9,392 bases of DNA. Origin: an uncultured Gammaproteobacteria bacterium (lineage in GTDB: Bacteria; Pseudomonadota; Gammaproteobacteria; SZUA-140). Shown here one piece after another: positions 1-6,845 of this stretch. The notes beneath the pieces were generated by a model. The model did not search any database, was not told the origin of the DNA, and worked only from the letters and a program-made list of their open reading frames with translations. Every line of letters starts with the position of its first letter. Position 1 is the first letter of the stretch. Made by a program: the position numbers and the translations under genes. The DNA lies in contig CALZMY010000245.1 in assembly GCA_945788675.1 (NCBI GenBank), positions 1 to 9,392 on the forward strand, given 5' to 3'.

Positions 1-40
1 ATGTAACACCTAATTTAAGGATGGGGAGGGCTGCGGTCAC
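1..40 (+). promoter_or_regulatory. Leader with ribosome-binding site of the cap gene
   Basis: This short stretch precedes the first gene. It holds a purine-rich Shine-Dalgarno region, AAGGATGGGGAGGG at 17-30, ending ten bases before the ATG at 41. No -10/-35 pair can be made out in so little sequence. A TAA at 4-6 could be the end of an upstream gene, but that cannot be tested here, so it is unclear whether the operon starts at this point. Confidence 0.5.
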
Positions 41-616
41 ATGATTGATGCTGCTGTTGGCCATATCGCCAGTGAATTAAATCAATATATCAGGCGCACG
101 TATTCACTTAGTGAAGACATGGTCGTGATCTCTAATTTATTGGAGCTGGACAGCACGGTCTCAGTGCAAGTCAATAATAAGCTCGCGCTATTTCTGGTAA
201 ACATCGAAAAAGACACCACGCCGCAACAGCAGGGGCATCTTGCTGCGCCGGGTGTGGAGCGCTCTGTGGTCTCTACTGCACCACTTTATCTAAATCTCTA
301 TTTGATGGTTGCTGGGAATTTTAGTGGTGGCAATTATTCCGAAGGACTTAAGTTTATCTCGACCGCAGTGAGTTTTTTTCAACGTCAACCGATGATGGAC
401 CAGCACAATACGCCAGCTCTGGATAAGCGCATCGAGAAACTTATGCTCGATATCGAAAATATGAGTATGCAGGATCTGAGTAGTCTGTGGGGGATGTTGG
501 GCGGTAAGTACCTGCCGTCCGTTCTTTATAAGGTGAGGATGGTGACGTTTGATGCGGGTGATGTCCAGCAGCAGAGCCATCTGATGAAGAAGCCCGAATT
601 CTTATTGGGTAACTAA
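41..616 (+). CDS. DUF4255 (Pvc16/Afp16-like) cap or tube-terminator protein of an eCIS
   Basis: The 191-residue product has the hallmarks of the DUF4255 family. It starts MIDAA..HIASELNQYI, has a KLALFLVNIE strand near residues 47-56, the segment APLYLNLYLMVAGNFSGGNY near 79-98, an NTPALDKRIEKL helix in the middle, and near the C terminus LSSLWGMLGGKYLPSVLYK. In Afp and PVC particles this family ends the tube and sheath at the end far from the baseplate. The protein is a single-domain version, shorter than Afp16 as I recall it. The ATG at 41 follows a good ribosome site and opens the family's usual N terminus. The gene lies first in the cluster, whereas Afp16/Pvc16 comes last among the structural genes of Afp/PVC loci. 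The family call is firm; the terminator role is taken from the homologues. Confidence 0.92.
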   Translation: MIDAAVGHIASELNQYIRRTYSLSEDMVVISNLLELDSTVSVQVNNKLALFLVNIEKDTTPQQQGHLAAPGVERSVVSTAPLYLNLYLMVAGNFSGGNYSEGLKFISTAVSFFQRQPMMDQHNTPALDKRIEKLMLDIENMSMQDLSSLWGMLGGKYLPSVLYKVRMVTFDAGDVQQQSHLMKKPEFLLGN

Positions 617-620
617 GGAC
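615..620 (+). promoter_or_regulatory. Ribosome-binding site fixing the start of the 290-residue protein
   Basis: AAGGAC lies seven bases before the ATG at 628 and overlaps the TAA stop of the cap gene. An in-frame TTG at 625 would add one residue, but the ATG is the standard choice at the better spacing. The overlap suggests translation is coupled to the cap gene. Confidence 0.5.
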
Positions 621-627
621 GTTTTTG

Positions 628-1500
628 ATGGCCAATTACGCACCGCTATTTACGATCGTGACCGAACACGGTTTTTATGAAGATGGTGTGGCGCATGGGC
701 TCAGCTTTATTCCGACTGAAGGTACGACGCGTGTGATGGGGAATGCCGGGCTACTGGTAAAGCCGGTTGTTGGTGGCATTATGGTGATGTACGACAAAAA
801 AGATATAGAGTCACTACAGCTTTATGCTGGGGATAAAAATGAGTCACTTAATCTTGTATTTAAGGTGATTACTGAGGACGCGGCATTTAAAAGTAGAACA
901 GATGCATCGCTCGAAGCTGACGATAGCATTCTTTTCTTTGATAGCCGTGGTAGAGAAGAGGTCGTTGATGAACGCATCAAGTTGCATGATAACAAATATG
1001 TATCTATGATCGACCTAACAAGACTGGACTCAGACCAGCTGACGGATGTTCTTAGTCATAGAGAAAAGCGTTTACCGCCGCTCTTTGTGGTGAATATCCA
1101 TGTTTCGGAAAAAGACCTGAATAGTGTTGATAGCGATAACGAGGTCGTGCCGAAACACTATTTTATCAGGCTTAAGGAACGAGAGGTGTTCTGGAAGTAC
1201 TATCTGCTTGGTCGGCTGGCTAGAGAGAGCGTCTATTTATCAGATCTTGATAGTAGCGCTGAGTTTGTGTTTTCTGGACGAGAGATCATAGGTGATCGAC
1301 GTGAGGCGATGACCTTTCGAACGACCAAGAAATTGTCGTTGAAAGCGAGCCCGAATTATCGATTCCAGTTGAGAGAGAAAGATAACGGTGGTGACAAAGT
1401 AATTATCAAGCGGTTGCCAATGGCGGAGGTCACGCGTCTGGGACGTGATGTCATCGACGGCAGTAACGAGGTTGTATCGGAAATTTACATTAACTGTTAA
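628..1500 (+). CDS. Uncharacterised eCIS-locus protein between cap and sheath genes
   Basis: The product has 290 residues and I recognise no named domain. It has no signal peptide and no membrane segment. The N terminus (about residues 1-65) looks like a compact beta-rich module, with pattern YAPLFTIVTEHGFYEDG, then a GLSFIPTEGT turn and VKPVVGGIMVMYDKK. The middle is charged and polar, including DSDNE-type acidic stretches. The C terminus (about 245-290) alternates basic and hydrophobic residues and ends SEIYINC. The gene starts 11 bases after the cap gene and ends 21 bases before the sheath gene, so it is very likely co-transcribed and part of the particle or its assembly. A cap-associated or sheath-assembly role is inference from position only. 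By eye it uses AGA arginine codons more often than the spike gene, and looks more AT-rich than the sheath gene. Confidence 0.85.
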   Translation: MANYAPLFTIVTEHGFYEDGVAHGLSFIPTEGTTRVMGNAGLLVKPVVGGIMVMYDKKDIESLQLYAGDKNESLNLVFKVITEDAAFKSRTDASLEADDSILFFDSRGREEVVDERIKLHDNKYVSMIDLTRLDSDQLTDVLSHREKRLPPLFVVNIHVSEKDLNSVDSDNEVVPKHYFIRLKEREVFWKYYLLGRLARESVYLSDLDSSAEFVFSGREIIGDRREAMTFRTTKKLSLKASPNYRFQLREKDNGGDKVIIKRLPMAEVTRLGRDVIDGSNEVVSEIYINC

Positions 1501-1521
1501 CTGTATATAGAGGGAGATATT

Positions 1522-3057
1522 ATGGGACAGATGAAAACGCCAGGCGTCTATATTGTTGAGAAGAACGCTTTTCCAAACTCAGTTGTTGAAGTCGCGACAG
1601 CGGTGCCAGCCTTTATCGGCTATACAGAGCGGGCAGATAATAAAGGTAAAACGCTGTCGAATAAGCCGTGGCGTATTACCTCAATGTCCGAGTTCCATAA
1701 CTACTTTGGTTTTGGGCCTGCACCTGAATTCGCTATTGATGAAAAGCCGGCAGATTCATTTGAAGATGCGGCGTTTTCAGTGGCTGGAAAGGACTATTTG
1801 CTGAGTCAGGGCGCAGGGAAATACCTGCTTTACTACAGCATGTTGCTGTTCTTCCAGAATGGTGGTGGCCCTTGTTATATCGTCTCTGTTGGTAATTACA
1901 ATGATGATATCGAAGCCGAAAAGCTTTCAAAGGGCATTGGTCTGCTGGTGAAAGAGCAGGAGCCAACGATGGTGGTGATGCCGGAGACCGTGCTGCTTGC
2001 ACAAGCCGATAGCATCAGTGTGCAGCAGGCGGCACTGGCTCATTGTGGTGGAAAGATGCGTAGTCGTGTCGCGATCCTTGATGTATGGGGTGGCGATAAA
2101 GATCGTCAGGATCCTGCAGGTGACTGCATCGATACTTTCCGTTCAGACCTCGGTATTAACTACCTTGATTTTGCGGTGGCCTATTATCCCTGGGTTCATA
2201 CCACTATTGTGCAGGAAAGCGAGCTTGGTTATGAAAATATTGCGAACCCGGAGGTGCTGCAGGGGCTGTTGCGCCAGGAGTTGAATCTGGGTGAAGCGCC
2301 GACTGAAGCGAGCACGCCGAAGGAGACGCAGCAGATTGAGATGATCAATAATATTACCAGTAGCTGGGATGGCAAGACTGAAGAAGAGGTCATTGCCGAC
2401 AAGATGCTGCTGAACAAGAGCCTGCGTGCCACGAGTCCGCTGTATGGCAATGTGATCAAGGAGATGCGGGAGCAGCTTAACCTGCTGCCACCAGCGGCGG
2501 CGATGGCGGGTATCTATACCATGGTTGATAACACACGCGGCGTATGGAAGGCGCCTGCCAATGTGAGCCTGAGCGCAGTGGTATCACCCGCAGTCAACAT
2601 AACGCATGATGAACAGGAAGACCTTAATGTCACGACACAGGGCAAGTCGATTAATGCGATTCGTACCTTTATCGGCGAGGGCACGCTGGTGTGGGGTGCC
2701 AGGACACTCGATGGTAACAGTCTCGACTGGCGTTATGTCAATGTGCGCCGCACCATGATCATGCTTGAAGAGTCGATCAGGCTGGCGACCAAGGCCTATG
2801 TCTTTGAACCCAACACTGCCAATACCTGGGTGACGATCAAAAGTATGATTCGCAATTTTCTGACCGGTATCTGGAAGCGTGGCGGACTGGCGGGGGCAAG
2901 CCCGGATGATGCCTTTAGTGTCAATGTTGGCCTCGGTGAGACCATGACATCGGAGGATATACTCGAGGGTATTTTGCGGGTAACCGTGTTGGTAGCGATT
3001 TCACGTCCTGCAGAGTTTATCGAAATTACATTTCAGCAGCAGATGCAGAAATCGTAG
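1522..3057 (+). CDS. Contractile tail sheath protein (Afp2-4/Pvc2-4 family)
   Basis: This 511-residue protein forms the outer sheath, whose contraction drives the inner tube into the target. The N terminus has the classic TPGVYIVEK strand (residues 6-14), followed by VVEVATAVPAFIGYT. Near residues 110-122 is a hydrophobic core leading to FFQNGGGPCYIVSVG. Residues 323-348 carry the highly conserved LPPAAAMAGIY, then the GVWKAPANV motif (340-348). The C-terminal sheath domain (about 395-511) contains WRYVNVRRT (403-411), NTANTW, and a final beta strand before the C terminus that in relatives links neighbouring subunits. AGGGAG at 1511-1516 is a good ribosome site for the ATG at 1522. A polar segment at about 259-303 precedes the conserved core. 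This is the only sheath gene in the window, unlike the three in Afp and PVC loci. Confidence 0.97.
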   Translation: MGQMKTPGVYIVEKNAFPNSVVEVATAVPAFIGYTERADNKGKTLSNKPWRITSMSEFHNYFGFGPAPEFAIDEKPADSFEDAAFSVAGKDYLLSQGAGKYLLYYSMLLFFQNGGGPCYIVSVGNYNDDIEAEKLSKGIGLLVKEQEPTMVVMPETVLLAQADSISVQQAALAHCGGKMRSRVAILDVWGGDKDRQDPAGDCIDTFRSDLGINYLDFAVAYYPWVHTTIVQESELGYENIANPEVLQGLLRQELNLGEAPTEASTPKETQQIEMINNITSSWDGKTEEEVIADKMLLNKSLRATSPLYGNVIKEMREQLNLLPPAAAMAGIYTMVDNTRGVWKAPANVSLSAVVSPAVNITHDEQEDLNVTTQGKSINAIRTFIGEGTLVWGARTLDGNSLDWRYVNVRRTMIMLEESIRLATKAYVFEPNTANTWVTIKSMIRNFLTGIWKRGGLAGASPDDAFSVNVGLGETMTSEDILEGILRVTVLVAISRPAEFIEITFQQQMQKS

Positions 3058-3107
3058 TTTGGGTTTTCAATAGATTATTAAAAATAATATTTTTTGAATA
3101 ATAAGTT
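3058..3107 (+). promoter_or_regulatory. AT-rich spacer between sheath and tube genes, possible weak hairpin or internal promoter
   Basis: This spacer is strikingly AT-rich compared with the genes around it. It contains a small inverted repeat, ATTATT (3074-3079) and AATAAT (3083-3088), followed by a run of six T (3090-3095). An AT-only stem is too weak for a confident terminator. A poor -35/-10 pair can be drawn (TTGGGT at 3059-3064, AATAAT at 3083-3088, 18-base spacing), but neither box is close to consensus. It may be an unstructured region that exposes the strong ribosome site of the tube gene. Confidence 0.3.
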
Positions 3108-3117
3108 TAGGGAGGTG
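3108..3117 (+). promoter_or_regulatory. Strong ribosome-binding site of the main tube gene
   Basis: TAGGGAGGTG is a near-ideal match to the 3' end of 16S rRNA, four bases before the ATG at 3122, and sits next to an AT-rich and probably unfolded leader. This fits the high copy number needed for tube subunits. Confidence 0.65.
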
Positions 3118-3121
3118 TGTT

Positions 3122-3580
3122 ATGGCTGATGATGGATCTGCACAATCGACTACTGTATGGCCGTTGCCAAAGTTTTATTTCCAGGTGAAGTGGGATAGCG
3201 AAGTGCTCTCTTTTCAGGAGGTCTCGGGGCTGGATCTCGAGGCGCAACCAATCGAATATCGTCACGGTGACAGTCCTGAATTCTCTACTATCAAGATGCC
3301 TGGCATCAAGAAGTCGAGCAATGTCACTATGAAGAAGGGTGTATTCAAATCTGATAACAAGTTTTGGGACTGGTTTAATCAGATCAAGATGAACACCGTG
3401 AAGCGTGTGCCGGTCACCATTAGCTTACTGGATGAGGCAGGCGCGCCGACAATGGTGTGGACGCTTGCCAATGCATGGCCGACCAAGATCACCGGCACTG
3501 ATCTCAAGGCTGATGGCAATGAGGCTGCAATCGAAACGATTGAGATTGTGCATGAAGGTGTCACGATCGCAAACGCCTAG
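3122..3580 (+). CDS. Main inner-tube protein (Afp1/Pvc1-like, T4 gp19/Hcp fold)
   Basis: The 152-residue product is the usual size for an eCIS tube protein and belongs to the phage-tail tube family related to T4 gp19. Visible signatures are PLPKFYFQVKW (about residues 14-24), SFQEVSGLD (31-39), a KMPGIKKSSNVTMKKGVF stretch in the middle, the FWDWFNQIK helix, a VTISLLDEAG strand-turn, and the C-terminal ETIEIVHEG strand. Hexameric rings of this protein stack to form the tube inside the sheath, through which cargo is thought to travel. It follows the sheath gene after a 64-base spacer and has the strongest ribosome site in the window. It is taken as the main tube subunit because it lies next to the sheath gene and more closely fits the typical tube sequence than the second paralogue. 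The exact role split between the two is inferred. Confidence 0.95.
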   Translation: MADDGSAQSTTVWPLPKFYFQVKWDSEVLSFQEVSGLDLEAQPIEYRHGDSPEFSTIKMPGIKKSSNVTMKKGVFKSDNKFWDWFNQIKMNTVKRVPVTISLLDEAGAPTMVWTLANAWPTKITGTDLKADGNEAAIETIEIVHEGVTIANA

Positions 3581-3593
3581 GCCTGTTCCTCTA

Positions 3594-3632
3594 TCACTGG
3601 AGGCGCGGTATCGTCTGTCGCGCCTCCAGTGA
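3594..3632 (+). terminator. Perfect 14-bp GC-rich hairpin after the tube gene
   Basis: The arms TCACTGGAGGCGCG (3594-3607) and CGCGCCTCCAGTGA (3619-3632) are exact reverse complements around an 11-base loop. The structure starts 13 bases after the tube stop codon and ends 28 bases before the next start. There is no clear T-run after it, only GATGTTATCTT, so it does not look like a standard intrinsic terminator. It more likely protects the 3' end of the sheath-tube message from exonucleases or partly stops transcription. That would give more tube than baseplate product. The structure is certain from sequence; the function is inferred. Confidence 0.75.
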
Positions 3633-3660
3633 GATGTTATCTTAATTAAGAGTATATTCG

Positions 3661-4134
3661 ATGGCTCCCGCATCATCGTCACAAACCGGTGAGTACCCGA
3701 TACCCGCCTTTTATTTCAGGGTGGTCTTCGCGGCTACATCGGACAATGCTGACACATCGTTTCAGGAGGTCTCCGGTATTGGTTCCGAGATGGAGACCGA
3801 AGATCTGGCTGAAGGTGGTGAAAACCGTTTTGTGCACCGTTTGCCAAAAACGCTCAAGCATCCCAAGCTGGTGTTGAAGCGAGGCGTCGCGCCTATGGAC
3901 TCGCCACTGGTGGATTGGTGTAAGGATGTACTGGAAGGGCAGTTTATTAAACAGGTCGAGCCGATGACAGTCGAGGTCTCTTTGATGAATGAGGCGGGTG
4001 AACCGACACGGGTGTGGTCATTTGTTAATGCATTCCCGGTGAGCTGGGAGGTTGAGGGGTTTAATTCAACCAAGAATGAGATTGCGATCGAGAAGATTGA
4101 ACTGAGTTATAACTATTTTGACAGGGTGGTGTGA
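3661..4134 (+). CDS. Second tube-fold protein (Afp5/Pvc5-like tube initiator or spike adaptor)
   Basis: This 157-residue protein is a paralogue of the main tube protein: it shares the IPAFYFRVVF strand, SFQEVSGIG, a LVLKRGVAP segment, VEVSLMNEAGEPT, and the C-terminal IEKIELSYNYF strand. In Afp/PVC particles the second tube-type protein makes the first ring on the spike and adapts it to the six-fold tube. It differs from the main protein by an acidic EMETEDLAEGGE segment (about residues 42-53), a different loop that could suit contact with the spike. A modest ribosome site, AAGAG at 3648-3652, precedes the ATG at 3661. It lies after the hairpin, grouped with baseplate genes, which supports a low-copy adaptor role. 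Confidence 0.92.
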   Translation: MAPASSSQTGEYPIPAFYFRVVFAATSDNADTSFQEVSGIGSEMETEDLAEGGENRFVHRLPKTLKHPKLVLKRGVAPMDSPLVDWCKDVLEGQFIKQVEPMTVEVSLMNEAGEPTRVWSFVNAFPVSWEVEGFNSTKNEIAIEKIELSYNYFDRVV

Positions 4135-4138
4135 CGCG

Positions 4139-4309
4139 ATGACGATTGAGGTTAGACAGCTGGTGATTAAGTCGACGGTCCAGTCAGAGCATGAGGCGTT
4201 CGCTAGCGAACAGCAGGGTCTCGCTGATATCTCAGCACTCAGAGAAGAGTTGATGGCAGAGTGTCGTGAGCTGATCGTTGAGTGCTTGCGGGAATGTGAT
4301 GAGCGTTAG
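4139..4309 (+). CDS. Small DUF5908 protein (Afp6/Pvc6 position)
   Basis: The product has 56 residues and begins MTIEVRQLVIKSTV, the typical opening of the DUF5908 family found in eCIS loci between the second tube gene and the LysM gene. An in-frame ATG at 4118 would overlap the tube gene and add seven residues (MTGWCDA) that do not fit the family, so the ATG at 4139 is preferred. It lies four bases after the tube stop, with GGGTGGTG (4124-4131) as a ribosome site. The C-terminal half (about 30-56) is a charged amphipathic helix ending CDER, with cysteines at 42, 49 and 53 on one face. Its role is not established to my knowledge; a small baseplate or assembly factor is possible. Confidence 0.85.
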   Translation: MTIEVRQLVIKSTVQSEHEAFASEQQGLADISALREELMAECRELIVECLRECDER

Positions 4310-4317
4310 GGATAGCG

Positions 4318-4992
4318 ATGGCTGACGGTGAGAAAAAACGACTAGCGATATCGCCCTGTGACGACGATGGGGGTAAGATTTCAGTAGACGAAGGGACCGT
4401 TTTTGAGGTGATGGTGAACCCATCCAGCTATAGTCATGCTCACTCGATTAGTTACAATAAAAAAGAGGCGATCGGGCAGGCGGGTGCCGAGACAAAATTT
4501 GGCAGCGTAGACGCTGAAAAGATTAACTTTGATATTGTACTTGATGGTACCGGCGTGGTGGACGTGGCCGGAGTTCCTGATGTCAAGGTCCAGGTGCAGC
4601 AACTGAGTGCCATCGTTTATAAGTATGATGGCAGTAAACATGAGACTAATATTGTTCGCCTGCTATGGGGGAGTTTGATATTTTTTGGACGGCTCGATTC
4701 AATGTCGATCGAGTACACCTTGTTTAAGCCGAGTGGTGAGCCACTGCGTGCCAAGGTCAAGCTTGCATTCTCAAGCTTTCTTAGCAAAGAAGAAGAGGCG
4801 TTGCAGGCGAATCGTTCATCGCCAGATCTATCCCATTATGTCGAGGTGCAGGCGGGCGATACCTTGCCACTGCTCTGCTACAGGATTTATAAAGATAGTG
4901 CTTATTATTTAGAGGTTGCCAGAGTGAATAATTTAACCAGCTTTCGGGATCTCCAGCCAGGTACCCGACTGCACTTTCCTCCGCTACGGTGA
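4318..4992 (+). CDS. Afp7/Pvc7-like baseplate hub protein with C-terminal LysM domain
   Basis: This 224-residue protein has two parts. The N-terminal part (about 1-155) is the conserved eCIS module with the VMVNPSSYSHAHSISY motif, a KINFDIVLDGTGVV strand pair, and LLWGSLIFFGRLDSMSIEY in its second half. The C-terminal part (about 172-223) is a LysM fold, starting YVEVQAGDTLPLLCYRIY and closing with LQPGTRLHFPP. In PVC and T4-like systems (gp53-like) such a protein clamps the spike to the first tube ring; the LysM domain serves as a structural part here and need not bind peptidoglycan. The gene starts eight bases after the DUF5908 stop, with AGGG at 4308-4311 overlapping that stop, and is followed after three bases by the spike gene. 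Confidence 0.93.
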   Translation: MADGEKKRLAISPCDDDGGKISVDEGTVFEVMVNPSSYSHAHSISYNKKEAIGQAGAETKFGSVDAEKINFDIVLDGTGVVDVAGVPDVKVQVQQLSAIVYKYDGSKHETNIVRLLWGSLIFFGRLDSMSIEYTLFKPSGEPLRAKVKLAFSSFLSKEEEALQANRSSPDLSHYVEVQAGDTLPLLCYRIYKDSAYYLEVARVNNLTSFRDLQPGTRLHFPPLR

Positions 4993-4995
4993 CCC

Positions 4996-6789
4996 ATGGC
5001 GGACTCACCAAACCTGGATGGCGGTGGTGTTCTTAAGTTGAGCCTGTTCTGCGATGGCTCGGCAATAGATGAAGATATTCAGGTGGTCTCTGTCAACGTC
5101 AGTAAGGCGATCAATAAGGTACCGTTTGCGAAGATAGTACTGCTGGATGGTGACATGCCGCAGCAGGACTTTCCTGTCAGTAATTCTGATCAGTTTAAAC
5201 CGGGTGCGGAAGTCAAGATCAATGCTGGTTACGATGATGATGAAGAGACCATTTTTGAGGGTATCGTGATCAGGCATGGGATCAAGGTGAGTGGTGATAA
5301 CTACAGCCGTCTGGTGATCGAGTGCAGAGACAAAGCAGTTGCAATGACCGTTGGACGTAAGAATGCCAATTACATCGAATCAAAAGATAGTGACGTCATG
5401 AGCGCACTGATTGGCAGCTATGCTGGTCTGAGTGCTGACGTGACGGCGAGCAACACGGTACATAATGAACTGGTGCAGTACTACAGTACAGATTGGGACT
5501 TTATGCTTTCCCGTGCTGAAGCCAATGGCATGCTTGTCTATGTCGACGACGCCAGCGTGACCGTCGCTCCACCCGACGGCGACCAGGCAGCGGTACTGCA
5601 GGTAACCTATGGTGAAGATCTGATGGAATTTAGTGCGGATCTGGATGCGCGCAGTCAGTTGACATCGGTTGCCACCGTTGGCTGGGATCCAGCGAAGCAG
5701 GCGGTTGCGAGTGAGGCGGCGGCGGCAGTGGCAGTCGGGGCAAGTGGCAACCTGGCATCCGCTGAACTGGCCAGGGTGATCGGCCTTGATAAATTTCGTC
5801 TGCAATCACCGGTGCCACTTGAAACATCGGAGCTGAATGACTGGGCCAAAGGACAGCAGTTAAAGGCAGCGCTGGCACGTATCCGTGGACGGATGAAGTT
5901 TCAGGGCAGTGCCAGGGCCAGCATCGGCGGCATGATTGAGCTGGTGGGTGTGGGTGAGCGTTTCAGTGGTAATGTCTTTGTGAGTGCGGTTGAACACGAT
6001 ATATCAAACGGCCAGTGGAGCACGCGTGTGGATTTTGGCATGTCGGATAACTGGTTCGCAGAACAGCGTGATCTGGTGGCGCCACCTGCCTCTGGATTGC
6101 TGCCGGGTGTCGAAGGATTACAGATTGGCGTGGTGATGAAACTGGACGAAGATCCATCCGGCGAATCCAGGATACAGGTTCAGTTGCCTGTGATGGAAGC
6201 GGAGCAGGAAGGGGTGTGGGCGCGGTTAGCCAATTTCTATGCATCGGAAGGTGTTGGTGCCTTTTTTATCCCGGAGATAGGGGATGAAGTGGTGTTAGGT
6301 TATCTGAATAACGACCCCAATAACCCGGTGGTGCTAGGCAGCCTCTATAGCAGTAAACGTGCTGCACCGTATGAACTCAGCGCGGACAACTACACCAAAG
6401 CGCTAGTGACGAAAGCGGAACTCAAGGTTGAATTCGATGATGAAAAAAAGATCATCACGATTGTCACCCCCGGTGAAAACACGGTGGTGTTGAATGATGA
6501 CGAGAAGTCGATTCTGCTACAGGACCAGAATGGTAATAAGGTTGAGTTGGCAGATGGCGGGGTTACGATCGATAGCCCCAAAGACGTAAGTATTACCGCA
6601 CAGGGGAAGATCACGCTGGAGGCGATGGGTAACGTTGCAGTGAGTTCTTCGACGGGTGATGTTTCGGTTGAAGGGCTGAATGTGGGCCTCACGGCCCAGG
6701 TTGGTTTTAGTGCTGAAGGCAGTGCCACGGCAGAGCTGTCGGCCTCAGGGCAGACAACGGTCAAGGGCGCGATGGTGATGATCAATTAG
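4996..6789 (+). CDS. VgrG/Afp8-like spike protein (gp27-gp5 fusion)
   Basis: The 597-residue product forms the trimeric spike at the centre of the baseplate. The first part (about 1-360) matches the gp27-like hub, ending in VSAVEHDISNGQWSTRVDFG, with an alanine-rich flexible stretch at 236-251. Residues 375-455 are the gp5-type OB fold: LQIGVVMKLDEDPSGESRIQ, a GVWARLANFYAS strand, FFIPEIGDEVVLGYL and NNPVVLGSLY. The C-terminal part (about 456-597) is glycine- and serine-rich with short alternating valine patterns, as in the beta-helix needle, and ends SGQTTVKGAMVMIN, the usual docking end for PAAR. No lysozyme or toxin domain is fused. The start lies three bases after the LysM gene's stop with only a weak GGTGA site, so translation is probably coupled to that gene. 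Confidence 0.96.
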   Translation: MADSPNLDGGGVLKLSLFCDGSAIDEDIQVVSVNVSKAINKVPFAKIVLLDGDMPQQDFPVSNSDQFKPGAEVKINAGYDDDEETIFEGIVIRHGIKVSGDNYSRLVIECRDKAVAMTVGRKNANYIESKDSDVMSALIGSYAGLSADVTASNTVHNELVQYYSTDWDFMLSRAEANGMLVYVDDASVTVAPPDGDQAAVLQVTYGEDLMEFSADLDARSQLTSVATVGWDPAKQAVASEAAAAVAVGASGNLASAELARVIGLDKFRLQSPVPLETSELNDWAKGQQLKAALARIRGRMKFQGSARASIGGMIELVGVGERFSGNVFVSAVEHDISNGQWSTRVDFGMSDNWFAEQRDLVAPPASGLLPGVEGLQIGVVMKLDEDPSGESRIQVQLPVMEAEQEGVWARLANFYASEGVGAFFIPEIGDEVVLGYLNNDPNNPVVLGSLYSSKRAAPYELSADNYTKALVTKAELKVEFDDEKKIITIVTPGENTVVLNDDEKSILLQDQNGNKVELADGGVTIDSPKDVSITAQGKITLEAMGNVAVSSSTGDVSVEGLNVGLTAQVGFSAEGSATAELSASGQTTVKGAMVMIN

Positions 6790-6833
6790 CATCGTTTGTC
6801 CATGGGATACCATTGATGGATTAACGAATATTC

Positions 6834-6841
6834 AGGAGGGG
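6834..6841 (+). promoter_or_regulatory. Strong ribosome-binding site of the PAAR gene
   Basis: AGGAGGGG stands four bases before the ATG at 6846, inside the 56-base gap between spike and PAAR genes. It gives the PAAR gene its own initiation, unlike the spike gene. I see no promoter or hairpin worth naming in the rest of the gap. Confidence 0.6.
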
Positions 6842-6845
6842 AAGT

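Noticed and set aside
4118..4138. Upstream in-frame ATG extending the DUF5908 protein by seven residues
   Set aside because: It lies within the second tube gene and the added residues do not fit the family's MxIEVRxLVIK opening; the ATG at 4139 has a suitable ribosome site.
5380..5805. 141-codon minus-strand open frame inside the spike gene
   Set aside because: The plus-strand frame is a well-supported spike protein; the antisense product looks like a reverse-complement shadow with no ribosome site seen.
6390..6785. 131-codon minus-strand open frame under the spike's C terminus
   Set aside because: The serine/threonine/valine-rich product mirrors the repetitive needle region on the other strand; no independent support.
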